A stretch of DNA of 64,000 bases from Campylobacter sp. 2014D-0216 (GCF_014931215.1 NZ_CP063089.1:1-64000), one strand, 5' to 3'. Positions 26,299-40,289 are shown, counted from the stretch's first letter. Notes: generated from the letters alone by a model not told the origin. Numbers and translations are program-made.

Positions 26299-26931
26299 AT
26301 GCTTAAAGAACTACTTGAAATAAAAAAAGAAATGGAACCTATAATTCATGATTGTTCAGTAAAAATTCAAGTAGCCGCAAGAGAAGTGATCGTAAGAAAA
26401 AGAGAATATGAAATTTATGGTCCTATGATCGATAGAGTATACCTTGATAATGCAATTTATATTAAAATTTTTGGTAGTGGGCGTGATACTAAAAGCACTA
26501 AAGTAGATATCAAAAATGGACTTTATATGGTGTATGTAGCTCCTGATAAACCAACCAACCAAGAAATCATGAATAAACTAAAAATTGCATTCGAAAGCAT
26601 TGATAACAAATTCATTTCAAGAATTTTAGAACTAAACCGAAGAATGAAAGAAGTGATCAATAAAACCCAAGCTACTCTAGCAAAAGCATCTAATATGAAT
26701 GTTTTAATAGAAACAAACATCGGCGAAGCAAGTGCGGCACATAAATTTGTAATAACTATAAAATACCTCAAAGACAATCAAAAACTAGAACTAAAAAATT
26801 CAAAATCAGCTGGTAGCTTTAGAGATACTAAAAATCACATCAACCTAGTAGTAGAAAAAAGCACTGATTCAGCTGTATGTGAAAAACTACTCCATGATGT
26901 AGAAGTTTATTTCATAGGTAGCGGAAAATAA
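26299..26931 (+). CDS. Conserved-looking protein of unknown function, 210 residues
   Basis: I do not recognise this protein. It has no signal peptide or membrane helix and is basic, so probably cytosolic. The N-terminal ~40 residues and the segment around 95-125 ('ISRILELNRRMKEVINKTQATL') are helical and could form coiled coils. Residues 45-80 and 140-205 look like beta-strands, with similar short motifs in both halves: 'IFGSGRDTKSTKVDIKNG' in the first, 'SAGSFRDTKNHINLVVEK' in the second. That hints at an internal duplication. AAGGATGG precedes the ATG and an extended -10 lies upstream. It converges on ruvC with a 2-base gap. Confidence 0.75.
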   Translation: MLKELLEIKKEMEPIIHDCSVKIQVAAREVIVRKREYEIYGPMIDRVYLDNAIYIKIFGSGRDTKSTKVDIKNGLYMVYVAPDKPTNQEIMNKLKIAFESIDNKFISRILELNRRMKEVINKTQATLAKASNMNVLIETNIGEASAAHKFVITIKYLKDNQKLELKNSKSAGSFRDTKNHINLVVEKSTDSAVCEKLLHDVEVYFIGSGK

Positions 26932-26933
26932 AA

Positions 26934-27410
26934 TCACTTTTTCACTCTCAAATTTGCTAAATGTGTCAAAGCCACTGCGATAGCATCTGTGATATCAAGT
27001 GGCTTGATATCTTTTGAAATTCCAAGCAATCTTTTTACCATAAAAGCTACTTGTTCCTTAGTAGCTTTTGCTTTACCTGTTACCGTTTTTTTAACTTGTA
27101 AAGGCGTATACTCTGCAAATTCTCCATGAGTTTGTAGAATTTTTAAACTCAAAGCACCACGAAATTGAGCTAATTTTAACACTGTTTTTGGATTATAAGC
27201 AAAAAATATATCTTCGATAGCTACCTCATCAAACTGATGATTTTTAAAGATCAGATCAAGTCCTTCGCATAATTCTGTGATTTGATACTGCAAATCATTA
27301 GGCTTGATTTTAATAAGCCCTGCTTCTATGAGTTGATTTTTATTATTAATCCTTTCTACGATAGCGTATCCACAATACCTAGAACCAGGATCTATCCCTA
27401 ACACCTTCAA
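26934..27410 (-). CDS. ruvC: Holliday junction endonuclease RuvC
   Basis: The 158-residue RNase H-fold nuclease resolves Holliday junctions made by RuvAB. Catalytic acidic residues are visible in '[13 protein letters not shown]' (Asp7), '[23 protein letters not shown]' and '[12 protein letters not shown]'. The start is a TTG (27410-27408) giving [15 protein letters not shown] lies about 7 bases upstream and no ATG fits. It is transcribed divergently from dnaA across a 122-base gap with DnaA-box-like sites, as ruvC is in C. jejuni next to the origin. Confidence 0.96.
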   Translation of the reverse strand: MKVLGIDPGSRYCGYAIVERINNKNQLIEAGLIKIKPNDLQYQITELCEGLDLIFKNHQFDEVAIEDIFFAYNPKTVLKLAQFRGALSLKILQTHGEFAEYTPLQVKKTVTGKAKATKEQVAFMVKRLLGISKDIKPLDITDAIAVALTHLANLRVKK

Positions 27411-27424
27411 ACTTTTTCACCTTT

Positions 27425-27465
27425 TTATTCACATGCATGTGAAATTTAAATTTTTATGTGAATAA
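27425..27465. promoter_or_regulatory. DnaA-box-like sites upstream of dnaA
   Basis: TTATTCACA at 27425-27433 (plus) and its exact reverse complement TGTGAATAA at 27457-27465 face each other. An imperfect TGTGAAATT lies at 27438-27446. They match the TTATNCACA-type box with TTCAC core used in Epsilonproteobacteria. They lie between ruvC and dnaA and could autoregulate dnaA or belong to a bipartite origin. Confidence 0.6.
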
Positions 27466-27532
27466 TTTTAACCATTTTTTATAAAAAATAAGCTAGAATT
27501 TTAAGTTTTACACCATAATTTTAAGAAAAATA

Positions 27533-28864
27533 ATGAATATAAAAGATTTTTTACTTGAATTTAAAACAGAAATTAGCAACAACGAATACAATACTTACAT
27601 TTCTCACTTGCAATTTAGTGAAAAATTAAGTAAAAATAATATCTTAGTATTTATCGCACCAAATCATTTTTTGGCTAAATTTATACAAACAAAATATGCA
27701 CAAAAATTGGCTTATTTTTATGAAGTAAAAACAGGTATTAATCCTCAGATTAAAATCACAACAAGCGACCAAAAAATAGAAAAAAATCATCATTTTTCTA
27801 TGGATATTTCACAGATTAAATTCCAAAGTACTATTTTAAATCCTTCTTTTACTTTTGAAAGTTTTGTTGTGGGAGATTCTAATCAATTTGCCTATGCAAC
27901 TTGCAAAGCCATAACCGATAAAAGCAAACTCGGAAAATTATACAATCCTATTTTTATCTATGGTCCTACAGGGCTTGGAAAAACTCACTTGCTTCAAGCA
28001 GTTGGAAATATATGCTTAGACAATGGTTATAAAGTAATTTATGCAACAAGTGATAATTTTATCAATGATTTTACCATGCATTTAAATAACAAAACCATGA
28101 GTAAATTCCACGAAAAATACAAAAATTGTGATGTTTTACTCATCGATGATGTACAGTTTTTAGGTAAAACAGATAAAATTCAAGAGGAATTTTTCTTTAC
28201 TTTTAATGAGATCAAAGAAAAATTTGGGCAAATCATCATGACAAGTGATAATCCCCCAAATATGCTAAAAGGCATAACAGAACGCTTAAAAAGTCGTTTC
28301 GCAAATGGGATCATCGCAGATATCACACCTCCACAGCTTGATACAAAAATCGCAATTATTAAGAAAAAATGTGAATTCAATGCTATTTATCTTAAACCTG
28401 AAGTCATAAGCTATATCGCTACTTCAATGGGAGATAATATCCGAGAAATCGAGGGTATGATCACTAACTTAAATGCTCAAGCAAGACTTTTTAACCAAGA
28501 AATCACTTTAGAAATCGTCAAAAGCTTTATGAAAGATCATATCAAAGAAACAAAAGAAAACATCAGTGTTGAAGATATACTTGCTGATGTTTCAAAAAGC
28601 TATAATCTCAAGCCAAATGATATAAAATCAAACAAAAAAACACAAAATATCGTTATGGCAAGAAGGGTTGTGATATTTTTAGCAAGAGAGCTTACAACTA
28701 TGTCTATGCCTCAACTAGCAAGATTTTTTAACATGAAAGATCATACGGCCATTTCACATAATATTAAAAAAATTCAAGAGCTAATGAGTGAAAATGAAAA
28801 TCTAAAAGCCATAGTAGATGAACTAAGAAATAAAATTTTGACAAAAATAAAAAGTGCCATGTGA
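27533..28864 (+). CDS. dnaA: Chromosomal replication initiator DnaA
   Basis: The 443-residue protein has an N-terminal interaction domain (~1-80) and an AAA+ core with Walker A 'GPTGLGKTH' near residue 145 and Walker B 'VLLIDDVQF' near residue 203. The C-terminal DNA-binding domain has the signature 'HTAISHNIKKI' near residue 404. It binds DnaA boxes and melts the origin. AAGAAAA lies before the ATG. DnaA-box-like sites flank the gene on both sides, the downstream one overlapping its stop codon. dnaN and gyrB follow, the conserved origin cluster. Confidence 0.98.
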   Translation: MNIKDFLLEFKTEISNNEYNTYISHLQFSEKLSKNNILVFIAPNHFLAKFIQTKYAQKLAYFYEVKTGINPQIKITTSDQKIEKNHHFSMDISQIKFQSTILNPSFTFESFVVGDSNQFAYATCKAITDKSKLGKLYNPIFIYGPTGLGKTHLLQAVGNICLDNGYKVIYATSDNFINDFTMHLNNKTMSKFHEKYKNCDVLLIDDVQFLGKTDKIQEEFFFTFNEIKEKFGQIIMTSDNPPNMLKGITERLKSRFANGIIADITPPQLDTKIAIIKKKCEFNAIYLKPEVISYIATSMGDNIREIEGMITNLNAQARLFNQEITLEIVKSFMKDHIKETKENISVEDILADVSKSYNLKPNDIKSNKKTQNIVMARRVVIFLARELTTMSMPQLARFFNMKDHTAISHNIKKIQELMSENENLKAIVDELRNKILTKIKSAM

Positions 28865-28996
28865 ATAAAAGTGAAAAATAAAAAATTTTATTCTATGAGT
28901 AAAATTTCTATAAAAAAAGGCTTTTAAAAAGCATTTCACATTTTCACATTGCTTATTATTATGATAAAATAAATTTAAAAAACAAAGGAAGTAAAA
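28860..28996. other. Candidate replication origin (oriC) in the dnaA-dnaN gap
   Basis: The gap holds TGTGAATAA (28860-28868, reverse of TTATTCACA, overlapping the dnaA stop), AGTGAAAAA just after it, and two clustered boxes with TTTCACA cores at 28932-28940 and 28940-28948. A very AT-rich stretch follows from 28950 to 28985 that could be the unwinding element. In C. jejuni the active origin has, to my knowledge, been placed in the dnaA-dnaN gap. The dnaN promoter must also lie here. Confidence 0.6.
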
Positions 28997-30064
28997 ATGA
29001 AAATTAGCATTAACAAAAATACTTTAGAATCCGCTATAGTTTTAACTAACTCTTATGTAGATAAAAAAGACTCAAGCAATATTGCTTCTCACTTACTTTT
29101 TGAAGTAGTTGAAGATAAATTAATCATCAGAGCAAGTGATTATGAAATAGGGATTAATTATAAAATCAAAAAAATCAAAGTAGAAAGCGCTGGTTTTGCA
29201 ACTGCTAATGCTAAAAGTATCTTAGATATCATTAAAAGCTTAAATAATGAAGATGTAGTTTTAGAAACCATAGAAAATTTCCTTTTCATTAGACAAAAAG
29301 GAACTAAATACAAACTTCCTATGTTTAACTATGATGATTTTCCAAATTTCCCAAGCACTGAAGGAAAAGATAAATTTGACATTGATTCAAGTGATTTAAG
29401 TAGATCTTTGAAAAAAATCCTACCTGCAGTTGATACTAATAATCCAAAGTATTCTTTAAATGGTGCATTACTTGATATAAAAACTACTCATATTAGCTTT
29501 GTAGGTACAGATACAAAACGTCTTGCTATCTTTACACTAAATAAAACAAATGAAAAAGAATTTAACCTTTGTATTCCTAAAAAAGCCATTTTAGAAATGC
29601 AAAAAATCTTTTTTGAAAAAATTGAAATTTATTATGATGAAAATATATTGATTGCAAAAAATGATAATTTTGAATTTTTCACAAAACTTATCAATGATAA
29701 ATTTCCTGATTATGAAAGAGTAATTCCAAAAAACATCTCAAAAGAATTTGTTTTTAAAACAGAAGATTTTATGGACGCATTGAAAAAAATCAATGTAATT
29801 ACTGAAAAAATGAAACTTAATTTCCATAAAGATAAACTTGTATTTGAAGGTATTAGTTTAGATAATATGGAAGCAAAAACTGAACTTGAAATGGAACTTA
29901 ATATAGATGAAGAATTTAATCTTTGCATTAAAAACAAATTCATCACTGACTTTTTAAATTCTATCGAAAGTGAAACATTTAAACTTAGTATAAATGAGCC
30001 TCATATGGCATTTTTAGTTTCAAGTGAAGAATTACAAACTGTGATTATGCCAGTTATTTTATAA
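28997..30064 (+). CDS. dnaN: DNA polymerase III beta subunit (sliding clamp)
   Basis: The 355-residue protein has the three-fold repeated clamp architecture. It starts MKISINKNTLESAIVLTNSY and ends with 'EELQTVIMPVIL', where the C-terminal MP.(I/R) ending is the family hallmark. The dimeric ring tethers polymerase III to DNA and is a hub for DnaA regulation and repair. AAAGGAAG precedes the ATG. It lies 132 bases after dnaA and 9 bases before gyrB, so dnaN-gyrB are likely co-transcribed. Confidence 0.97.
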   Translation: MKISINKNTLESAIVLTNSYVDKKDSSNIASHLLFEVVEDKLIIRASDYEIGINYKIKKIKVESAGFATANAKSILDIIKSLNNEDVVLETIENFLFIRQKGTKYKLPMFNYDDFPNFPSTEGKDKFDIDSSDLSRSLKKILPAVDTNNPKYSLNGALLDIKTTHISFVGTDTKRLAIFTLNKTNEKEFNLCIPKKAILEMQKIFFEKIEIYYDENILIAKNDNFEFFTKLINDKFPDYERVIPKNISKEFVFKTEDFMDALKKINVITEKMKLNFHKDKLVFEGISLDNMEAKTELEMELNIDEEFNLCIKNKFITDFLNSIESETFKLSINEPHMAFLVSSEELQTVIMPVIL

Positions 30065-30070
30065 GGATAA

Positions 30071-32392
<2,322 letters not shown>

Positions 32393-32411
32393 TCTTTTAT
32401 TTTAAATGAGA

Positions 32412-32440
32412 GAGCAAGGTTTATCAAAAAAGCCTTGCTC
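32412..32440 (+). terminator. Possible gyrB terminator hairpin
   Basis: GAGCAAGG and CCTTGCTC pair over 8 bases around a 13-base loop, followed by AAAGACTTTT. The T run is weak, so termination may be partial. The remaining bases to queF hold only the queF promoter. Confidence 0.6.
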
Positions 32441-32583
32441 AAAGACTTTTGAAATTTTTCAAAGAATATATCTAAAATTATATTTTTTGTCTTTAAAATT
32501 TAAATCCTTATAACACTAAACTTACTTTTTAAAAATCTAAAAAAGATTGTAAAAACCAAATATAAAAAGCTTGAGATTTTTTG

Positions 32584-32589
32584 TATAAT
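32584..32589 (+). promoter_or_regulatory. Candidate -10 box of queF
   Basis: TATAAT, 27 bases upstream of the queF ATG. I searched the leader for a preQ1 riboswitch by eye and saw none. Confidence 0.55.
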
Positions 32590-32616
32590 TTGATTTTATA
32601 ACTTAGGAGATTTAGT

Positions 32617-33000
32617 ATGAAATATGGTGAAAAAGAGATTAAAGAATTTAGTGTAGAAAATATGGAAGTTTGGCCAAATGATGCTAAAAATGACTATGTG
32701 ATTAAAATCACTTTACCTGAATTTATGTGTTGTTGTCCACGTAGTGGGTATCCTGATTTTGCTACAATTTACTTAGAATATATTCCAAATAAATTAGTAG
32801 TAGAACTTAAAGCAATCAAACTTTATATCAATACCTTTATGTATAGAAATGTTTCACATGAAGCAAGTATCAATGAAATTTATAACACTTTAAAAGAAAA
32901 ACTTGATCCAAAATGGATAAAAGTGGTAGGCGATTTTAACCCTCGTGGTAATGTTCATACTGTGATTGAATGCAGATCTGATCTAGTAGTGCCTAAGTGA
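32617..33000 (+). CDS. queF: NADPH-dependent 7-cyano-7-deazaguanine reductase
   Basis: The 127-residue protein is a type I (short) QueF of the tunnelling fold. It reduces preQ0 to preQ1 for queuosine tRNA modification. The catalytic region 'FMCCCPRSGYPDFA' holds the thioimide Cys (Cys40, before the Pro) and the proton-donor Asp. The NADPH-binding 'ELKAIKLYINTFMYRN.SHE' segment is also present. Three consecutive cysteines at the active site are unusual in appearance. AGGAG precedes the ATG. It stands alone, with its own promoter and terminator. Confidence 0.95.
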   Translation: MKYGEKEIKEFSVENMEVWPNDAKNDYVIKITLPEFMCCCPRSGYPDFATIYLEYIPNKLVVELKAIKLYINTFMYRNVSHEASINEIYNTLKEKLDPKWIKVVGDFNPRGNVHTVIECRSDLVVPK

Positions 33001-33030
33001 TTTTTAAGATCAAATAGATCTTAAAAATCA
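32998..33030 (+). terminator. Terminator hairpin after queF
   Basis: TGATTTTTAAGATC and GATCTTAAAAATCA are perfect 14-base complements around AAATA. The 5' arm starts at the queF stop codon. No long T run follows. Confidence 0.75.
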
Positions 33031-33172
33031 ATATTATATTAATCTTAAAAATATAAAAATTAAATTATTTTACTTTTAGAAACACTTCAATATAAATAAG
33101 ACTGTTTTTATATTATTTTATATAAAAATATTTTAAAATCTTTTCGAAAAATTTATATTTGAAGGACAACAT

Positions 33173-34429
33173 ATGCAAGATCATTTAGATCAAAATCAAC
33201 ATTCTCAAGAAGATCGTAGAGGATTTTTAAAAAATTTAGGCATTACACTTTTAGGAGCTAGTGCATTAGCAAATGTTTCTTTGGATAATTATTTTTTAGG
33301 AAGCAAAGTTCTTGCTAAGGAATTAGATAGTTTTAAAATCGATGGTAAAAAAGATGTGATTTACCATGGAGAAAGACCTTTAACAGCTGAAACACAAATT
33401 TATGCTTTAGACTCTGACTTTACAAAGCCTGAAAATTTCTTTGTTAGAAATAATGGTATTCCACCTGAAATAGATGAGATAAAAGAAAAAATGAAAAAAG
33501 GCTGGACACTTGAAATTGGTGGTGAAAGTGTAAAAAATGCAAAAACTTATACTCTAGATGAATTAAAGAAAAAATTTAAACACTATACCTATGCTTTAAC
33601 TTTAGAATGTGGTGGTAATGGAAGAGGTGAAGTTATACCTAGTACTAAAGGAACTCAATGGGGATTTGGTGCAGTTGCTTGTGGTAGATGGACTGGGGTA
33701 AGATTAAAAGATATTTTAGAAGATTGTGGTGTTAAAGATGATGCTGTTTATATAGGTTATTATGGAATAGACAAAAAATTAAATGGCGAAGATGCTTCTC
33801 CTATTAGTAGAGGTGTGCCTATTAAAAAAGCTATGCAAGATGAAACATTGATCGCTTGGGCTTATGAAGGTAAAGATATACCTTGGGTTAATGGTTATCC
33901 ACTTCGTTTAGTTTGCGGAGGTTATCCTGCAAGTGCAAGTGGTAAGTGGTTATCAAAAATTGTTGTAAGAAATAAAGTCCATGATGGTGAAAAAATGGAA
34001 ACTTCTTATAAAATTCCTGTAAATCCTGTAAAACCTGGTGATTTTACAAGTAAAGGTGAAATGAAAATAATAGAATCTATGCCTGTAAAATCTATCATAA
34101 CAAATATCAAAAACAACGATAAAGTAAAAGCAAATAAAAAATTTGAAGTTAGAGGAAAAGCTTGGGCCGGTGAGCTTGAAGTTAATGAAGTTTATGTAAG
34201 TAATGATTATGGCGTGACTTGGGTTAAAGCAAAAGTTGAAAAACCTTTAAATCGTCTTGCATGGCAAAAATGGAAAGCACAAATTTCAATTTCTACTAAA
34301 GGGTATTATGAAATTTGGGCAAGAGCAGTTGATAGTAAAGGCAATAGCCAACCTATGGTTTTGGCACAGTGGAATCCTAATGGTTATTTAAATAATGCTT
34401 GTCATAGAGTAAATGTTTTTGGAGTATGA
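33173..34429 (+). CDS. Molybdopterin sulfite dehydrogenase subunit (SorA-like)
   Basis: The 418-residue protein begins with a twin-arginine signal, 'DRRGFLKNLGITLLGASALA' (residues ~15-35), for export of a folded cofactor-bearing enzyme. The molybdopterin-binding domain contains 'ALTLECGGNGRGE' near residue 140, whose Cys should ligate molybdenum. The C-terminal dimerisation domain (~300-418) has 'WAGELEVNEVYVSNDYGVTWVKA'. C. jejuni has an equivalent pair (Cj0005c-Cj0004c) with sulfite:cytochrome c oxidoreductase activity near its origin. The cytochrome partner starts one base after its stop. Confidence 0.92.
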   Translation: MQDHLDQNQHSQEDRRGFLKNLGITLLGASALANVSLDNYFLGSKVLAKELDSFKIDGKKDVIYHGERPLTAETQIYALDSDFTKPENFFVRNNGIPPEIDEIKEKMKKGWTLEIGGESVKNAKTYTLDELKKKFKHYTYALTLECGGNGRGEVIPSTKGTQWGFGAVACGRWTGVRLKDILEDCGVKDDAVYIGYYGIDKKLNGEDASPISRGVPIKKAMQDETLIAWAYEGKDIPWVNGYPLRLVCGGYPASASGKWLSKIVVRNKVHDGEKMETSYKIPVNPVKPGDFTSKGEMKIIESMPVKSIITNIKNNDKVKANKKFEVRGKAWAGELEVNEVYVSNDYGVTWVKAKVEKPLNRLAWQKWKAQISISTKGYYEIWARAVDSKGNSQPMVLAQWNPNGYLNNACHRVNVFGV

Positions 34430-34430
34430 T

Positions 34431-34766
34431 ATGACTAAAAAAATTATTTTACTTTTATGTGTAGGATTTTCTTTTCTTTTTGCTAATGCACAGTATAAAA
34501 TCAATCCTGATACGGGATTGATTGTAGATGAAAATTCACCTTTAGTAGAAGCACATTGTCTTGCTTGTCATGGATCAGGCTTGATAACAAATATGCGTGC
34601 AAGTAGAGAAGCTTGGCTTGCTGCTATTAGATGGATGCAAGCTTCTGAAGGTTTATGGGAAATTCCAGCTGATGATGAAGAAAGAATTTTAAATTATCTT
34701 ACAAAATATTATGGAGAAAAATACGACACTAGAAGGAGAATTCCTTTAGTTTTACTAGAAAAATAA
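34431..34766 (+). CDS. Monohaem cytochrome c subunit of the sulfite dehydrogenase (SorB-like)
   Basis: From ATG 34431 the product has 111 residues. An upstream in-frame start (34413) lies inside the previous gene and would precede the signal peptide by six residues. GGAG lies just upstream of the chosen ATG. A Sec signal peptide (MTKKIILLLCVGFSFLFANA) is followed by one haem-binding motif 'CLACH' near residue 42 and a likely axial Met in 'AIRWMQASEGLWEI'. It should carry electrons from the molybdenum subunit to the respiratory chain in the periplasm. The single-base gap indicates coupled translation. Confidence 0.92.
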   Translation: MTKKIILLLCVGFSFLFANAQYKINPDTGLIVDENSPLVEAHCLACHGSGLITNMRASREAWLAAIRWMQASEGLWEIPADDEERILNYLTKYYGEKYDTRRRIPLVLLEK

Positions 34767-34808
34767 TCAAATATTTTGTATTATTATACAAATTAATGGA
34801 GGAAAACT

Positions 34809-35456
34809 ATGAAGTTAAAAATATTTTCTTTAGTTGCATGTGTTGCTTTAGCTTCAAATTTAGCTTTAGCGGATGAAAATTCTGGTTTGCTTTTAGGTGT
34901 TGATGCGGGGTGGTTTCATACTAAAGTAAAATCTGACATTGAACATAGTCAATCAAAAAGTGTTAAATTTAATGGTGATTTAGAAGGTAATATCCCTGTT
35001 TTTGGTTTAAAAATAGGTTATCGCTTGAATGAAAATCATAGACTTTATGGTGCTTATAATTATTCAAGTGAATTAAGCGATGTTATCAATGTATCAAAAT
35101 TAAAAATTGATGGAGAATTCACTACTCATAAGTTTTTACTTGGTTATGATTTTACTCCAAAAATCTTTGAAAAAACTAGAGCGGTTTTAGGATTATATGG
35201 CGGATATGCAAGAACAGATATGACTTTAAAAACAAGTCTTTTATCTATTTCACAAGACTTTGATGGTTATACTTATGGAGCAAAAATTGGTGCTTTATAT
35301 GAGTTAAATCAAGCAAATGAAATAGAATTTGGTTTTAAAGCTGAACAAACTCATTATAATACAAGAAATTTCTACCAAAGCACTGTAGGTTCAAACTTTT
35401 ACGATCCTAAACAAACAAATTACGGTTTATATCTAGGATATACTTATAAATTTTAA
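34809..35456 (+). CDS. Small outer-membrane beta-barrel protein
   Basis: The 215-residue protein has a signal peptide (MKLKIFSLVACVALASNLALA) and then alternating amphipathic strands typical of an eight-stranded barrel. It ends 'LYLGYTYKF', with the terminal aromatic residue recognised by the Bam machinery. Segments such as 'GLKIGYRLNENHRLYGAYNYSS' are classic barrel hairpins. The family resembles OmpA/OmpW-like porin-fold proteins; no specific function can be given. GGAGG precedes the ATG. It lies between the sulfite dehydrogenase genes and the PhnA-like gene, 9 bases from the latter. Confidence 0.85.
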   Translation: MKLKIFSLVACVALASNLALADENSGLLLGVDAGWFHTKVKSDIEHSQSKSVKFNGDLEGNIPVFGLKIGYRLNENHRLYGAYNYSSELSDVINVSKLKIDGEFTTHKFLLGYDFTPKIFEKTRAVLGLYGGYARTDMTLKTSLLSISQDFDGYTYGAKIGALYELNQANEIEFGFKAEQTHYNTRNFYQSTVGSNFYDPKQTNYGLYLGYTYKF

Positions 35457-35465
35457 GGAGAATCC

Positions 35466-35675
35466 ATGCCAAAAGATGCAAATGGAACTGAGCTGAATGC
35501 AGGTGATAGTGTAAGTGTTGTTAAAGATTTAAAAGTAAAAGGTGCAAGCACTACTTTAAAACGTGGTACTACTATAAAAAATATTAAATTAACAAACAAA
35601 GACACTGAAATCGAAGCTAAAGTAGATAAATTTGGTGTGATTGTTTTGAAAACTGAATTTCTTAAAAAAATATAA
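35466..35675 (+). CDS. PhnA-like (YjdM) small protein
   Basis: The 69-residue protein begins 'MPKDANGTELNAGDSVSVVKDLKVKG' and corresponds to the C-terminal PhnA domain, an SH3-like beta-barrel. The N-terminal zinc ribbon of full-length PhnA/YjdM (~110 residues) is absent. Such short forms are common in Epsilonproteobacteria. The historical link to phosphonate use is not supported by neighbours here. AAGGAG lies about 6 bases before the ATG, directly after the barrel gene, so the two are likely co-transcribed. Confidence 0.85.
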   Translation: MPKDANGTELNAGDSVSVVKDLKVKGASTTLKRGTTIKNIKLTNKDTEIEAKVDKFGVIVLKTEFLKKI

Positions 35676-35679
35676 GTAA

Positions 35680-35707
35680 AAAATTCCCAATTAGCTTTGG
35701 GAATTTT
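35680..35707. terminator. Bidirectional terminator between the PhnA-like gene and thyX
   Basis: AAAATTCCC and GGGAATTTT pair perfectly around a ten-base loop that contains the thyX stop codon. A and T runs on both sides allow use in both directions between convergent genes. Confidence 0.85.
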
Positions 35708-36323
35708 CTTCTTGATAAACACAATGTTTAAAAATAAATTGATGTTCCTCAGGCAAGTTTTCAAATAAAGCATTTGCGAGTTGTCTTATCTCCCAAAGAG
35801 CTGATTTTGAGCTTCTTAAACTAATAAAATTTTGCAAACTTCTTGCATTAATTGTTAAGGTTAATTCGGTCTTATAGCTTTCTGGTAAGCAGTATTTTGC
35901 TATATCTAAGCTAATGCTATTTTGTAAAATCAAACGCAGATTTTCTAAAGCTTTAATACTTGCATTATCTACCACTTCATTTCCGGTTAAAACTAAATAT
36001 CTTTTAGCATTTTCAAAATCATTTTCTTTAAATTCACCTTCATTTCTTAGTTCTTTTAAAGTATATCTTGTGCTTTTTACACTAGGACTAGTGTGACGGT
36101 GTCTTGCGACTTCTTGTAAACATGCTCTTGAAATACCTTGTATATAAAAAGTATAGTTTAAGTGTTCTAAGGTTGAAGCATGTTTGAATTTATTTCCCAC
36201 ACGATCAATTAATTCTTTGTCTTTTTCACCACCACAATCACCTTTGTCAAAACTTTGCCAACATGTCCTTGTTGCGTGAGAACATACAGAAAGTGGAGTA
36301 TGATTTAATAATGTGATTTTCAT
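35691..36323 (-). CDS. thyX: FAD-dependent thymidylate synthase
   Basis: The 210-residue flavoenzyme methylates dUMP to dTMP using methylenetetrahydrofolate and FAD, replacing ThyA. The family signature RHRxxSxxxxSxRY is present as 'RHRHTSPSVKSTRY' near residue 75, and 'LPESYKTELTLTINARSLQNFISLR' supplies further substrate and FAD contacts. Length is normal. It is transcribed divergently from pyrG, so two pyrimidine nucleotide genes share the 100-base gap. Confidence 0.96.
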   Translation of the reverse strand: MKITLLNHTPLSVCSHATRTCWQSFDKGDCGGEKDKELIDRVGNKFKHASTLEHLNYTFYIQGISRACLQEVARHRHTSPSVKSTRYTLKELRNEGEFKENDFENAKRYLVLTGNEVVDNASIKALENLRLILQNSISLDIAKYCLPESYKTELTLTINARSLQNFISLRSSKSALWEIRQLANALFENLPEEHQFIFKHCVYQEENSQS

Positions 36324-36390
36324 TCAAAAATTCCTTCAAAAATAATTTAATTTTACACAAATGTTTATAAAAATAAAATTTTTTATTCGT

Positions 36391-36396
36391 TATAAT
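36391..36396 (+). promoter_or_regulatory. Candidate -10 box of pyrG
   Basis: TATAAT lies 28 bases before the pyrG start, after an A/T-rich tract. Confidence 0.5.
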
Positions 36397-36414
36397 TTCA
36401 AAAAAAGAAATTAA

Positions 36415-39622
<3,208 letters not shown>

Positions 39623-39678
39623 TTCATCAGCTTATTCGCATTTTAAAATATAATACAAATACTATAAAGGGGAATAAT

Positions 39679-40257
39679 ATGTTAGAAAAAATTATATTGT
39701 TATTGATATTTTTTAATTTCTCTTTTGCTTTGAATACAAAAATTTTTGTAGGTGATACTTATATTCCTGAAAATTTTTACAAATACGATCAAGATTTTAA
39801 ATCAGCTGCAAGAAAATATAACATACCAATGGCATTACTTAAGGCTATTGCATTAACAGAAAATGCAGCTTATCGAAACAATATCATAGGAAAAAATAAA
39901 AATAAAACTCAAGACTATGGTTTAATGCAAATTAATAGCATTCACTTAAAGCGTTATGGAATTGATGAAAAAGAAATTGTCAAATCAAGTACAAACATAG
40001 ACACAGCTGCAAGATTATTACATGAGATCATACAAAAGTATGGATTTAACTGGAATTCCATAGGTAGATATCATTCAGCTAATGATAAATATAAAAATAT
40101 CTGGCTAAATAAAGTCATGAAAAATTTAATCGCCATAGTTTTAAAGGATAGTAAAGAACTCTTTTTAAAGGAAAAGTTTAGAGCATTTAAATTAGCATCG
40201 CTTTTAATTAATGTTGATAAAAAACAGTATAAAATTTTACTTGCAAGTAATGATTAA
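39679..40257 (+). CDS. Lytic transglycosylase (SLT/VirB1-like)
   Basis: The 192-residue protein has a signal peptide (MLEKIILLLIFFNFSFA) and an SLT fold. Visible features are 'MALLKAIALTENAAY' with the catalytic Glu, 'QDYGLMQINSIHLKRYGI' and 'IGRYHSAN'. Such enzymes cleave peptidoglycan to 1,6-anhydro products; small members often assist assembly of secretion systems, pili or flagella. No secretion genes lie nearby, so the partner is unknown. AAGGGG precedes the ATG. It ends at a bidirectional hairpin facing prfA. Confidence 0.87.
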   Translation: MLEKIILLLIFFNFSFALNTKIFVGDTYIPENFYKYDQDFKSAARKYNIPMALLKAIALTENAAYRNNIIGKNKNKTQDYGLMQINSIHLKRYGIDEKEIVKSSTNIDTAARLLHEIIQKYGFNWNSIGRYHSANDKYKNIWLNKVMKNLIAIVLKDSKELFLKEKFRAFKLASLLINVDKKQYKILLASND

Positions 40258-40289
40258 AACAAGAAAGATTATAAATTTTCTTGTTTTAA
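40254..40289. terminator. Bidirectional terminator between the transglycosylase gene and prfA
   Basis: TTAAAACAAGAAA (40254-40266) and TTTCTTGTTTTAA (40277-40289) are perfect 13-base inverted arms around ten bases. The element covers the transglycosylase stop and the last codons of prfA. Confidence 0.85.

Noticed and set aside
32393-32616. preQ1 riboswitch before queF
   Set aside because: I could not find the conserved stem-loop and A-rich tail of known preQ1 classes.
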